Made by a program: the position numbers and the translations under genes. From Streptomyces abikoensis (GTDB lineage: Bacteria; Actinomycetota; Actinomycetes; Streptomycetales; Streptomycetaceae): DNA of 64,000 nt. This document shows, in pieces, positions 54,039 through 62,951 of this stretch. The stretch covers positions 310,001 through 374,000 of the forward strand of contig NZ_BMRT01000001.1 in the NCBI RefSeq assembly GCF_014648775.1, read 5' to 3'. Every line of letters begins with the position of its first letter. The first letter of the stretch is position 1. The notes below the pieces were generated by a model. That model was not told where the DNA came from, searched no databases, and was given only the letters and a program-made list of their open reading frames with translations.

Positions 54039-54224
54039 ATGGGTATCTTCGACCGGTTCAAGAGCCACCGGGCCGAGCGCCGGACCGAGGCGAAGGCCTC
54101 CGGCCCGGCCTCGGCCCCGGAGGGCGCCCGCCATCACACCGGCGGCAAGGACGCCGTGAAGATGGACGAGAACGAGTGGCAGGTCGAGGAGCGGCTGCGC
54201 ATCGAGGACGACCACAACAAATGA
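54039..54224 (+). CDS. Small charged conserved-type protein (61 residues)
   Basis: ATG at 54039 with AGGGAG 7 bp upstream. MGIFDRFKSHRAERRTEAKA then a Gly/Ala-rich linker, ending EWQVEERLRIEDDHNK. The amphipathic basic N-terminus could lie on the membrane. Such short proteins are common in Streptomyces; function unknown. Confidence 0.55.
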   Translation: MGIFDRFKSHRAERRTEAKASGPASAPEGARHHTGGKDAVKMDENEWQVEERLRIEDDHNK

Positions 54225-54287
54225 CCTGCCGCCTCCGGGCGGGGAAGCGGGGCGGTGCCGCGCCGCTGACCGCGGAGTGGACCAGGC

Positions 54288-54530
54288 TCACCCTTGTTCC
54301 GGCGACGGGCGGGGAGCGATCCGTCGTGGGGGCCGGTTGGGGGCGGTGCGGCTGGGATCGAGGGCGGTGGTGAGATGGCGGCGCAGGAGGCGGCCGAGTT
54401 TGCGGTCGACCAGGCGGTTCAGCGCGGCGGCCAGCAGCAGGGAGAAGCAGAGCCCCAGGCCGATCGAGGGGAGCAGACCGAGGCCGGGGACAGCTGCCGA
54501 CGCACCGTCCGCCAGTGCCTGGAACGGCAT
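54288..54530 (-). CDS. Possible short membrane protein
   Basis: From an ATG at 54530: MPFQALADGASAAVPGLGLLPSIG and LGLCFSLLLAAALNRLVDRKLG, then a basic tail. One or two membrane segments. No ribosome site and no family; it overlaps no other gene. May be the end of a larger decayed gene (frame open upstream). Confidence 0.25.
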   Translation of the reverse strand: MPFQALADGASAAVPGLGLLPSIGLGLCFSLLLAAALNRLVDRKLGRLLRRHLTTALDPSRTAPNRPPRRIAPRPSPEQG

Positions 54531-54604
54531 ACCGACGAGCAGTACACGGCACCCGGCCGAGCATCCGGCCTCAGGGGGGACAGTCCGCTCGCGGAGGCGT
54601 TCGG

Positions 54605-55171
54605 TCAGTGGTCGGTCGAGCCGACCAGCCCTGCCACCAGCTGACGCGCGTACGCGGTGTCGAGCCCGTCGGGGCGGAAGAGGATGCGGTACATCATGGG
54701 GGCGACGACGCGGTCGAGGACCGTCTCGGCGTCGGGTGTGGTCTCCTCGCGGCCGACCGCGCGGTCGAGGATGACGGCGATCTGCTCGGCCGCGTAGGCG
54801 GAGCACTGGCCGGCGTTGCTGCCGTCCGGGTCACCGAGCAGGGCGTCGCGGATGTAGGCGCGGCCCGTGGGGGCGGCCATCTCCTCGAGGAACTGCTCGG
54901 CCCAGGCCTCGAGGTCGGACCTCAGGCTTCCCTTGTCCTCCGGCGCCGTCTCGGGCCGCAGGCGCTCGACCGCCACGTCCGACAGCAGCTCCTGCAGATC
55001 GCCCCAGCGGCGGTAGATCGTGGACGGGGTGACTCCGGCGCGGGTTGCCACCAGGGGGACCGTGAGCGCTTCGCGGCCCACCTCCGCCTCGAGTTCGTGC
55101 ACGGCGGCGTGCACCGACGCCTGCACCCTGGCGCTGCGCCCGCCGGGGCGCACCATTGGCTTTCGGCTCAT
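54605..55171 (-). CDS. TetR-family transcriptional regulator
   Basis: 188 residues. HTH about residues 14-60: ASVHAAVHELEAEVGREALTVPLVATRAGVTPSTIYRRWGDL (quoted partly: VATRAGVTPSTIYRRWGDL), typical TetR_N. The C-terminal ligand domain follows with no recognised ligand. ATG at 55171. A clear palindrome TTAAAGCAA-N5-TTGCTTCAA lies 10 bp upstream. The same half-sites recur between the amidase and MFS genes, so it probably represses itself, the amidase operon and the exporter. Confidence 0.85.
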   Translation of the reverse strand: MSRKPMVRPGGRSARVQASVHAAVHELEAEVGREALTVPLVATRAGVTPSTIYRRWGDLQELLSDVAVERLRPETAPEDKGSLRSDLEAWAEQFLEEMAAPTGRAYIRDALLGDPDGSNAGQCSAYAAEQIAVILDRAVGREETTPDAETVLDRVVAPMMYRILFRPDGLDTAYARQLVAGLVGSTDH

Positions 55172-55180
55172 ACAACCACC

Positions 55181-55203
55181 TTAAAGCAAATACGTTGCTT
55201 CAA
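55181..55203. promoter_or_regulatory. TetR operator (autoregulatory)
   Basis: TTAAAGCAA-ATACG-TTGCTTCAA: a 23-bp palindrome with 9-bp arms just upstream of the TetR gene, matching the operators at 56891-56951. Confidence 0.7.
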
Positions 55204-55254
55204 GTGCTCGTCCGTGGCCCCGGCCGGTCCGGCCGGGGCCACGCGGTCGGTTCG

Positions 55255-56643
55255 TTATACCGCCGCCGGCCGGCGCGCGGGCTGCGTCTGCTCGTAGGCG
55301 TGGCCGACCTTCAGCAGCGCCGGCTCCCCGAGGGGGCGGCCGAGCAGTTGCATGCCGATGGGCAGGCCCCTCGTGTCGTGTCCGACCGGCACGGACAGCG
55401 AGGGCACCCCGGTGATGTTGGCGGGGGCCGAGAGGCGTACGTAGGCGTCGGAGACACCCTCGACGGTGCCGTCCGGCCAGGTGAGAGTGGACTGGTCCGC
55501 CTTCGCCGCGGTCGCCGGGACCGTCGGGGCGGCGATCACGTCGACCTCCTCCAGCAGGCGCGCCCATGCCTGCCGCATGAGGGTGCGGGAGCGCTGGGCA
55601 CGCAGGTAGTCCCCGGCCGGCATCAGCTCGCCGGCTTCGAGAAGGATGCGGACGTCCGCCTGGTACAGCTCGGGCACCGCGCGCAGGGTTCGCTCGTGGT
55701 AGGCGGTGGCCTCCGGCACCATCAGGCCCCACTGGGTGGCCTGGATGTAGCGCGTCATCGGGATCTCGACCTCGACGAGGCGCGCGCCGAGGGTTTCGAG
55801 TTCGGCGATGGCGCGCCGGACGGCGGCCTCGACCTCCGGGTCGACGTGGTCGAAGTAGTAGTTGCGCGGCACACCGACACGCAGCCCTGTCAGATCCGTA
55901 CCCGCGCCCGGCCGGTAGTCCGCGGCGGACGTGGCCAGGGAGGCGGGGTCGCGGGGGTCGTGGCCGGCCAGGGCGGTCAGGACCAGGGCCGCGTCCTCGA
56001 CAGTGCGAGTGATGGGCCCGACGTGGTCCAGCGACCAGGACAGTGACGTGATGCCGTGGCGGGGGACGAGGCCGTAGGTCGGCTTGAGGCCGACGACCCC
56101 GTTGAGCGCGGAGGGCACCCGGATCGACCCGCCGGTGTCGGTGCCCAGCGTGAAGGTGGCGCTGCCCGCGGCGACGGCGACGGCCGATCCGCCGCTGGAG
56201 CCGCCCGCGACCCGGTCCTGGTCCCAGGCGTTGTTGGTCTGCGGGGTGGTCAGGCCGTAGGCGAACTCATGGGTGTGGGTCTTGCCGACCAGGACCGCGC
56301 CGGCCGCGGTCAGGCGTGCGGCGACCGTGCTGTCGGCTTCCGCGCGGTGGTCCGCGCGGACCCGGGAGCTGGCCGTGGTGGCCGCGTCGGCGATGTCGAT
56401 CAGGTCCTTCAGCCCCATGGGGATGCCGCGCAGCGGGCCGTGCGGGCGGCCGGCGGCGACCTCCCGCTCGGCCTCGCGCGCCGCCCGGCGTGCCTGTTCC
56501 GCGGTGACGGTGACATAGGCGTTCAGGTGCGGTTCCGTCTTCTCGATCCGGTCGAGGACGGAGTCCACCAGCTCGACGGGGGACAGCTTCCGTGCCCGGA
56601 TCGCGTCAGCGGCTGCGGCCAGGGACAGTTCATACGGCTGCAT
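55255..56643 (-). CDS. Amidase (amidase-signature family, AtzE/GatA-like)
   Basis: 462 residues. The catalytic Ser-cisSer-Lys triad is in GLKDLID (Lys), AGGSSGGSAVAVAAG (cis-Ser region) and TDTGGSIRVPSALNG (Ser nucleophile), near residues 80-175. The family covers amide hydrolysis such as carbamate, biuret or formamide-type substrates; the adjacent DUF4089/AtzG-like relic suggests the AtzE-type (1-carboxybiuret hydrolase) arrangement, but sequence alone is insufficient. ATG at 56643 with GAGAAG upstream; the start lies inside the AtzG-like gene's last codons, implying coupling. Regulated with the divergent MFS exporter by the TetR. Confidence 0.85.
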   Translation of the reverse strand: MQPYELSLAAAADAIRARKLSPVELVDSVLDRIEKTEPHLNAYVTVTAEQARRAAREAEREVAAGRPHGPLRGIPMGLKDLIDIADAATTASSRVRADHRAEADSTVAARLTAAGAVLVGKTHTHEFAYGLTTPQTNNAWDQDRVAGGSSGGSAVAVAAGSATFTLGTDTGGSIRVPSALNGVVGLKPTYGLVPRHGITSLSWSLDHVGPITRTVEDAALVLTALAGHDPRDPASLATSAADYRPGAGTDLTGLRVGVPRNYYFDHVDPEVEAAVRRAIAELETLGARLVEVEIPMTRYIQATQWGLMVPEATAYHERTLRAVPELYQADVRILLEAGELMPAGDYLRAQRSRTLMRQAWARLLEEVDVIAAPTVPATAAKADQSTLTWPDGTVEGVSDAYVRLSAPANITGVPSLSVPVGHDTRGLPIGMQLLGRPLGEPALLKVGHAYEQTQPARRPAAV

Positions 56644-56835
56644 CGTTCTTCTCCTCTCCCGCGCGGTAGGCGGCGGGCGGGGTGTCCCCGAAGTCCAGTT
56701 CCGCAGGACCGCGACGACGGAGTGGATGTGGTTGGCGGTGGCGGCCACCGCGGCGTGCCGGTCGGCCCGCAGTGGGAGCCCTGCACGGTCGGCCCAGAGG
56801 GCCGCCTCCGGCGGCGTGAGTTCAGCAGCGGACAT
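56630..56835 (-). pseudogene. AtzG-like/DUF4089 gene with one-base deletion
   Basis: The frame reads MSAAELTPPEAALWADRAG, RHAAVAATANHIHSVVAVLR, then after one missing base continues ELDFGDTPPAAYRAGEEKNDAAV and a stop at 56630. DUF4089/AtzG-like proteins of this size accompany amidases of the AtzE kind. The break is in CTGCGGAACTG, where a C is likely lost. Either a recent pseudogene or an assembly error; if the latter, the gene is 68-69 codons long and overlaps the amidase start by 14 bp. Confidence 0.6.
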
Positions 56836-56890
56836 GAGCGTTCTCTCCTGATCGAGCTGGAGCTGTGGAGCAATCCCCGCACCAAAAGCT

Positions 56891-56951
56891 AACGGTTTGC
56901 TTTAAGCGACACTAGGTCATACGGTGGCTTAAAGCAAACCCGTTGCGTTTA
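56891..56951. promoter_or_regulatory. Operators between amidase and MFS genes
   Basis: AACGGTTTGCTTTAAGC (56891-56907) and GCTTAAAGCAAACC (56927-56940) form a 14-bp perfect inverted repeat around about 20 bp. TTAAAGCAA-ACCCG-TTGCGTTTAA (56929-56952) matches the TetR operator near 55190. The spacing covers both divergent promoters. Confidence 0.65.
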
Positions 56952-56965
56952 ACGAAAGGAGTCTC

Positions 56966-58228
56966 ATGTCCAGCGCCACACCGGGCGCACCCGCACAAGT
57001 CCCCTGCTCGACCGTCGGCCAGGGCACGGTGAACCGCTCCGCGGCCTTCGTCCTCAACGTGTCGATCCTGGCCTCGCTTCTGGCGGCCTCCAGCGCGCCG
57101 ACGCCCCTGTACCCCCTCTATCAGGACCAGTGGGGCCTGACCGCCCTGACGGTCACGGTGATCTTCAGCGCCTACTCCCTGACGCTACTGGTCGCCCTGC
57201 TCACCGTCGGAGCGCTCTCCGACCACCTGGGGCGGCGCCCCGTCCTGGTGGGCGCCCTGATCCTGGAGACGGTCTCGATGCTGGTCCTGGCCTCGGCGGA
57301 CGGCGCCGGCCCACTGATCGCCGCCCGCGTCCTCCAGGGAGCGGCCACGGGCGCGGCCACCAGCGCCGCGGGCGCCGCCCTCCTCGACCTGACGGACCCC
57401 CGGCGGCCGGGCCGATCCGCCCTGACCAACAGCCTCGCCCCGGTCGCCGGCATGGCCGCCGGCGTACTGGTCGCCACCCTCCTCGTCCGCTTCGCCCCCG
57501 CCCCCACGGCCACCGTGTACGTACTCCTGGCGGCACTGTTCGCCGCCCAGACGATCGCGGTCACGTTCATCCCTGAGACGGCCCGCCCACGCGCCGGAGC
57601 GTTGCGCTCCCTGCGGCCGCAGCTCGCCGTGCCGCCCACGGCCCGCCGCGCCCTGCTGGCGGCCGGCACCGGAGTCGTCGCCGTCTGGGCCCTGGGCGGC
57701 TTCTACTCCTCCCTCGGCCCGGCGCTCGTACGCCTCGTGGCCCCCGGCGCCCCGTACGCGCTCGGCGGCATGGTCTTCTTCACCGTCAGCGCCGCGGCCG
57801 CGCTCACCGTGTGGACGCTGCGGCGAACAGCGCCGCTCGCCGCAGCCACGGGCGGAGCCATGGCGGTGATCCCGTCCGTGGCCCTGAGTCTGCTCGGTCT
57901 GCACGGCGTCGGCCTGCTCGCCGCCTACGCCGGCGCGGCCCTGGCGGGCGTCGCCTTCGGCGCCGTCTCCCAAGGCGCGCTGCGCATGATGCTCACCTCG
58001 CTCGGCGAACAGGACCGCGCCGCGACCCTGGCCGCCTACTACGTCCTCAGCTACCTGTCCATGAGCGTCCCCGCCATCGCCGCGGGCGCCGCGACCCAGC
58101 ACTTCGGACTGCGGACCACCTCCCACACCTACGCCGTGGCCGCAGCCCTTCTCGCCGTCGCGGCGGTGGCAGCACTGACCGCGTCACGGCGCAAGGCGCT
58201 CCACGCCACAGACGACCACCTCCGCTGA
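56966..58228 (+). CDS. MFS transporter
   Basis: 420 residues with 12 membrane helices. The loop motif between helices 2 and 3 appears as GALSDHLGRRPVLVGAL near residue 75. GVAFGAVSQGALRMM and the last pair of helices are typical of drug-efflux (DHA1) members. ATG at 56966 with AAAGGA 6 bp upstream. It diverges from the amidase and has two TetR operators in front, so it is probably an efflux or uptake partner of the amidase locus. The MBL-fold gene follows after 32 bp. Confidence 0.88.
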   Translation: MSSATPGAPAQVPCSTVGQGTVNRSAAFVLNVSILASLLAASSAPTPLYPLYQDQWGLTALTVTVIFSAYSLTLLVALLTVGALSDHLGRRPVLVGALILETVSMLVLASADGAGPLIAARVLQGAATGAATSAAGAALLDLTDPRRPGRSALTNSLAPVAGMAAGVLVATLLVRFAPAPTATVYVLLAALFAAQTIAVTFIPETARPRAGALRSLRPQLAVPPTARRALLAAGTGVVAVWALGGFYSSLGPALVRLVAPGAPYALGGMVFFTVSAAAALTVWTLRRTAPLAAATGGAMAVIPSVALSLLGLHGVGLLAAYAGAALAGVAFGAVSQGALRMMLTSLGEQDRAATLAAYYVLSYLSMSVPAIAAGAATQHFGLRTTSHTYAVAAALLAVAAVAALTASRRKALHATDDHLR

Positions 58229-58260
58229 AAACCACTGAAGAACAAAGGAAACGACGGACC

Positions 58261-59186
58261 ATGTACGCCTCACCGGCCGATGAGACCACCACCATCCCCT
58301 CCTGGACCGTGGGCGACGTCACCGTCCACCGCATCGACGAGGTTCCCCTGCCGCCCGCGACCGGACCCTGGCTGCTGCCGGACGCCACCACGGACGTGGT
58401 CAAGCAGCAGGACTGGCTGCGCCCCGACTTCGCCGACCACGACGGCATCCTGCGCATCGACAGCCACAGCTTCGCGTTCGTCCTGGGCGGGCTGCGCATC
58501 CTCGTCGACACCGGTATCGGCAACGGCAAGGAGCGGGCCAACCCCGCCTGGCACAACCTGCGGACCGAGTTCCTCGATCGCCTCACCGCCGCAGGTTTCC
58601 CCCGGACTCCGTCGACCTGGTGATCCTCACCCACCTGCACGCCGACCACGTCGGTTGGAACACTCGGGAAGTGGACGGCGAGTGGGTCCCCACCTTCCCC
58701 AGCGCCCGCTACCTCACCTCCCGCATCGAGCGGGAGTTCTGGGCCACGTACGACATGGAAGAGGCACGCAAGCAGATGTTCCGCGACTCCGTGATCCCCG
58801 TCGAGGAAGCGGGGCTGCTCGACCTCGTCGACGTCCCGGCCGAGGGAGTCGAGATCGCCCCGGGCCTGCACCTGCTGCCCACGCCCGGCCACACCCCCGG
58901 CCACATCGCCGTCGAGCTGACCAGCCAGGGTGAGACGGCGCTGATCACCGGCGACTGCATCCACCACCCGGTCCAGTTCGCCCACCCCTCCATCGGTGCG
59001 TGCGTCGACATCGACCCGGAGCAGTCCGAGGCCTCCCGCCGCAAGCTGCTCGGCTCCCTCGCCGACACGGAGACCTTGGTCCTCGGCACCCACTTCGCGC
59101 CGCCCACCGCCGGCCGCGTGATCACCGACGAGAACGCCTACCGGCTCGCGCCCGTCCCCGCAGCCCCGCAGACCGTCTCGCAGTGA
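58261..59186 (+). pseudogene. MBL-fold metallo-hydrolase gene, frameshifted at a C-run
   Basis: N-terminal part MYASPADETTTIPSWTVGD, IDSHSFAFVLGGLRILVDTGIG and FLDRLTAAGFP ends early in one frame. At 58599-58603 (five Cs) the sense resumes in another frame as DSVDLVILTHLHADHVGWNT. The metal-binding HxHxDH motif is THLHADHVGW, with a later PGHTPGHI and GDCIHHP. One extra C would restore the frame over 309 codons. I call it frameshifted; an assembly error is plausible since the fault sits in a homopolymer. Otherwise it is the terminal gene of the MFS unit. Confidence 0.7.
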
Positions 59187-59239
59187 CCCGCTCCAGAGCC
59201 GCGGCTCGCACACAGCCCCCATGAGCGGGGTCCTGACCG

Positions 59240-59665
59240 TAACCGTCTGACCAGGTGGAGGACCTCCTGGGCCGCATAACGCTTGAGGCAACGGACGTTT
59301 TCGCGACGGGACTTGCCCTCCTTGATCCTGCACTCGTAATAGCCCTGCGTGCGCGGGTCGACCCGCAGGCGGGTGAACACGATGCGATGAAGCGCGGCGT
59401 TCGCCTGACGGTCTCCACCACGTCGAGCAACTGCGGGGCATGACATTTCACGAGGCGGGCCAGACGGGCGTCCCCATCGCGGATCTGCCCGGAGAGCCGG
59501 CCGATCCGCTGGGCCAGCAGATCCAGCGTGACCCGAGCGGCCTGCAACACCGGCTCCTCGTCACCCTCCTCGTGACCGCTCACATCGGCGAACCGCGCAC
59601 AGGTCCGGAAGAGTTCGGCATCGCCCAGTCCGGCGAGTTCTTCCCGCAAGGCGGGGTCAGCAGTG
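59240..59665 (-). pseudogene. IS110-family transposase remnant
   Basis: The minus strand reads LREELAGLGDAELFRTCARFAD, then VTLDLLAQRIGRLSGQIRD and VKCHAPQLLDVV. It then jumps, in a different frame, to GGDRQANAALHRIVFTRLR and KEGKSRRENVRCLKRYAAQEV, typical of IS110 transposases (RGGDRQANAALH and CLKRYxAREV). The middle region with the VGPDxAA motif is deleted. Both ends of the element are lost. Confidence 0.75.
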
Positions 59666-60010
59666 AGTCAGCATCGGACCCGCCGGAACCCACCGCAGAC
59701 CGTCCCCAAGCGCCACCATCACGCAACCACCAGACCGTGCCTCCGGGAGGCCCAGCCGGCGCCGAGGCCCCGAGGCATGGGCCACGCGCCTCGCCTCGTA
59801 TTTGTTCAGGTCACACAAACGGGCTACAGCGAGGAGACCGACCCGGGACCGGCTCCAGCGTGCCCCCAGCCACCCTTGAGCGCCGTGTGCGAGCATGCCC
59901 GGGCTGTTGCCCGGTCACCCGCGTGGACGATCCCGGGAAGATCCCCGGGCCCTGCCGTGTTGACGCCCGCACCAGCCTTCGACGCACAGCGACAGGAGTG
60001 GACCACCGCA
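59666..60010. other. Intergenic region upstream of gnd
   Basis: No gene recognised. It contains GATCCCGGGAAGATCCCCGGGCC (paraphrased: two CCCGGG units near 59930-59950) and probably the gnd promoter. Confidence 0.4.
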
Positions 60011-61477
60011 ATGCCCAGCACCCCCGCCACCACGGCAACCGCACAGATCGGCGTCACCGGGCTCGCCGTCATGGGCAGCAACCTCGCCCGCAACTTCGCA
60101 CGCCACGGCCACACCGTCGCCGTCCACAACCGCACCGCCGCCAAGACCAAGGCCCTCATCGACGAGCACGGCCACGAAGGGAACCTCGTCCCCGCCAAGA
60201 CCGCCGAGGAGTTCGTCGCCGCCCTGCAGAAGCCCCGCCGCCTCATCATCATGGTCAAGGCCGGCGACCCCACCGACGCCGTCATCGAGGAATTCGCACC
60301 CCTCCTCGAAGAAGGCGACATGATCATCGACGGCGGCAACGCCCACTTCGCCGACACCCGCCGCCGCGAGAAGAACCTCCGCGACCGCGGCATCCACTTC
60401 GTCGGCGCCGGCATCTCCGGCGGCGAGGAGGGTGCGCTGAACGGGCCCTCCATCATGCCCGGCGGATCGGTCGAGTCCTACAAGGCCCTCGGACCGCTGC
60501 TCGAAGACATCGCCGCCAAGGCCAAGGACGGCACCCCCTGTGCCGTCCACGTCGGTCCCGACGGCGCCGGGCACTTCGTCAAGATGGTGCACAACGGCAT
60601 CGAGTACGCCGACATGCAGCTGATCGCCGAGGCGTACGACCTGCTGCGCACCGTCGGCGGGTTCGCGCCCGAGCGGATCGCGGAGATCTTCCGTACGTGG
60701 AACACCGGGCGACTGGACTCGTACCTCATCGAGATCACCGCCGAGGTGCTCGCCCACAAGGACGCCGCCACCGGACGGCCGTTCGTGGACATCGTGGCGG
60801 ACGAGGCCGAGCAGAAGGGCACCGGGCGGTGGACGGTGCAGACGGCGCTGGACCTCGGGGTGCCGGTGTCCGGGATCGCCGAGGCCGTGTTCGCCCGTTC
60901 CGTCTCGGGGCACAAGGAGCTGCGCGAGGCGGCGAACGGTCTGCCGGGGCCCTCGGCCGAGGCCGCGGCCCTCTCCCCCGCCGAGGCCGAGGAGTTCGCC
61001 GCCCGGGTGGAGGAGGCGCTCTACGCGTCGAAGGTCGTGTCCTACGCCCAGGGCTGGAACATGATCGCCAAGGCGAGCGAGGAGTACGGCTGGAACATCG
61101 ACCTGGGTGCCATGGCCGCCATCTGGCGCGGCGGCTGCATCATCCGGGCCGCCTTCCTCGACCGCATCCGCGCCGCGTTCGCGGCCGACCCGCAGCTCCC
61201 CACGCTGCTGGCCGACCGTCAGTTCGCCGAGGAGGTCGGCCGGGCCCAGGACGCGTGGCGCGAGGTCGTCGCCACCGCCGTGCGCCGCGGGGTGCCGACG
61301 CCGGGCTTCGCCGCCGCCCTGGCCTACTACGACGCGCTGCGCGCCGAGCGGCTGCCGGCCGCCCTGACCCAGGGGCAGCGGGACTTCTTCGGCGCCCACA
61401 CCTACCGCCGCACCGACCGCGAGGGCTCCTTCCACACGCTCTGGAGCGGTGACCGGAGCGAGGAGCAGACCGCCTGA
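60011..61477 (+). CDS. gnd: 6-phosphogluconate dehydrogenase, decarboxylating
   Basis: Oxidises 6-phosphogluconate to ribulose-5-phosphate, generating NADPH and CO2. 488 residues, normal. NADP fold VTGLAVMGSNLARNFA with HNRT at the 2'-phosphate site. Substrate motifs GAGISGGEEGALNGPSIMPGG, and HFVKMVHNGIEYADMQLIAEAYD, and the C-terminal RRTDREGSFHTLWSG are present. ATG at 60011; GGAG 13 bp upstream. In the pentose-phosphate path it supplies pentose-phosphate that phosphoketolase can also use, but it is far from xfp and has no DevR-type box. A strong hairpin follows. Confidence 0.95.
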   Translation: MPSTPATTATAQIGVTGLAVMGSNLARNFARHGHTVAVHNRTAAKTKALIDEHGHEGNLVPAKTAEEFVAALQKPRRLIIMVKAGDPTDAVIEEFAPLLEEGDMIIDGGNAHFADTRRREKNLRDRGIHFVGAGISGGEEGALNGPSIMPGGSVESYKALGPLLEDIAAKAKDGTPCAVHVGPDGAGHFVKMVHNGIEYADMQLIAEAYDLLRTVGGFAPERIAEIFRTWNTGRLDSYLIEITAEVLAHKDAATGRPFVDIVADEAEQKGTGRWTVQTALDLGVPVSGIAEAVFARSVSGHKELREAANGLPGPSAEAAALSPAEAEEFAARVEEALYASKVVSYAQGWNMIAKASEEYGWNIDLGAMAAIWRGGCIIRAAFLDRIRAAFAADPQLPTLLADRQFAEEVGRAQDAWREVVATAVRRGVPTPGFAAALAYYDALRAERLPAALTQGQRDFFGAHTYRRTDREGSFHTLWSGDRSEEQTA

Positions 61478-61494
61478 CGGCCCGTACGAGAATC

Positions 61495-61526
61495 GTGCCC
61501 CGCGGCGTTCCGGCGTCGCGGGGCAC
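61495..61526 (+). terminator. Terminator of gnd
   Basis: GTGCCCCGCG and CGCGGGGCAC pair perfectly around 12 bases, 17 bp after the gnd stop. Confidence 0.7.
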
Positions 61527-61541
61527 CGCTATGGTCGTGGC

Positions 61542-61952
61542 ATGCCGGACGTGCCGCGTCACCCCCATGTCGAGACGGCCCTGCGCTATCACGAAGCCGT
61601 CGCCCGCTTCGCCACGGGCGAGGAACTCGCCCGGTTCTTCCACGAGGACGCCGTCCACCACCAACTGCCCAACGCCCTCTTCCCCGAGGGCGTCGTGCGC
61701 GATCTGCCCGCCATCCTGGCCTCGGCGGAGCGGGGCCGCGACCTGCTCTCCGAGCAGCGCTTCGAGGTGACGGGCGTGGTCGCGGCCGGTGACCGGGTGG
61801 CCCTGGAGGCCGTCTGGTCGGGCACGCTGGCCGTACCCCTGGGGAAGCTGCCCGCCGGGCGCGTCCTGCGCGCGCACATCGCGACGTTCCTGGAGTTCCG
61901 CGACGGCCGGATCGTCTCCCAGCGGAACTACGACTGCTACGAACCGTTCTGA
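61542..61952 (+). CDS. SnoaL/NTF2-like protein
   Basis: 136 residues. NTF2-like fold pattern: HVETALRYHEAVARFATGEELARFF, HEDAVHHQLPNALFPEGVVRDL, then VAAGDRVALEAVWSGTL and FLEFRDGRIVSQRNYDCYEPF. The hydrophobic pocket usually carries a small-molecule hydrolase, isomerase or binding function. Start ATG at 61542 without strong ribosome site; other starts are possible. No operon partner. Confidence 0.75.
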   Translation: MPDVPRHPHVETALRYHEAVARFATGEELARFFHEDAVHHQLPNALFPEGVVRDLPAILASAERGRDLLSEQRFEVTGVVAAGDRVALEAVWSGTLAVPLGKLPAGRVLRAHIATFLEFRDGRIVSQRNYDCYEPF

Positions 61953-62053
61953 TCCGCAGTCGGCTCATTCGGGGCTGTGCCGACCGCGTGACAGCGCACA
62001 TCATGAGCGGCGTCGTTCGGCACGGGAGATTTCCGCGAGTTCCGGGAGGTCCG

Positions 62054-62944
62054 ATGCAGCACCGCTCACTGTCCCGCCGCACCACCCTCAGATCCGCCCT
62101 CGGCACCACCCTCGGCACCGCCCTCGCCCTCGGCTGCGCCGGTCTCGGCGTGACACCCGCGGCCGCCGGGCAGGGCCGGGTCTTCCGGGACGTGCGCGCC
62201 TTCGGCGGCACGTGGGAAGGGGTGTACGACGGCCGCCGGGCGCGGCTGAGGATCGTCGTCGTACGGCAGTCCCCCGGCACCCTCCACACCCTCTACCTCA
62301 CCCTCACCGACCTCGACCGGGACGAGACCTTCACCGGCAGCCTCGAGGACCTCCCCGCGACCTCCCACCTGGCCGGCGGCATCGCGCTGCGCGGGTCCGC
62401 CGCGCTCACCCTGCGCGCCCTGGTGCTGCACACCCGGGACACCGACCGGCTCTCGGGGACGAGCGTCCGGGACGGCCGCGGCTTCCCCCTGTCCTTCCGC
62501 CGCTCCGGCACGGGCCCCGCCCACGTCGAGAACCGGCCCTTCCGCGACTACCGGGACTGGTACGGCGGGTACGCCGGTGACGCCGGGGAGGGCCGCTACA
62601 CCGGTGACCTCGACGGCCGTCCCGCCGAGCTGACCGTACGCCGCGAGGACACCCCGGAGGGCACCCTGATCGGCTTCCGGCTGGTGGACCTCGACCGGGG
62701 GATGTCCTGGGGCACGGCCCTGCGCGAGTCCGAGGTCCGCCAGTGGCCCTACGACCGGCAGCGCGACCCGCTCGCGGGCAGGACGCTGACGCCCGCGCGG
62801 TTCCTGGACGAGCCCCTCCAGGTCGACTCCCTGTACTGGCACGGCTCCGACGCCGCGTACGTCTCGGGCGCGAGCGCCGGGCCGGGCGGCCTGTACGGGA
62901 TGTCCTTCGTCCGGTGGGCCGCCCCGCCCGCGCGGGGCCGCTGA
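62054..62944 (+). CDS. Secreted protein, Tat-like signal, unknown function
   Basis: 296 residues. ATG at 62054 with GGGAGG 5 bp upstream; a longer frame exists but lacks a site. The N-terminus MQHRSLSRRTTLRSALGTTLG carries a twin-arginine-like RRTTL pattern and a hydrophobic region, ending AAA-GQG near residue 37. Two mutually similar halves follow: TWEGVYDGRRARLRIV, TLYLTLTDLDRDETF and later GRYTGDLDGRPAELTV, GFRLVDLDRGMSWG, suggesting an internal duplication of a beta-rich domain. No family recognised. Confidence 0.65.
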   Translation: MQHRSLSRRTTLRSALGTTLGTALALGCAGLGVTPAAAGQGRVFRDVRAFGGTWEGVYDGRRARLRIVVVRQSPGTLHTLYLTLTDLDRDETFTGSLEDLPATSHLAGGIALRGSAALTLRALVLHTRDTDRLSGTSVRDGRGFPLSFRRSGTGPAHVENRPFRDYRDWYGGYAGDAGEGRYTGDLDGRPAELTVRREDTPEGTLIGFRLVDLDRGMSWGTALRESEVRQWPYDRQRDPLAGRTLTPARFLDEPLQVDSLYWHGSDAAYVSGASAGPGGLYGMSFVRWAAPPARGR

Positions 62945-62951
62945 CCCGCCG

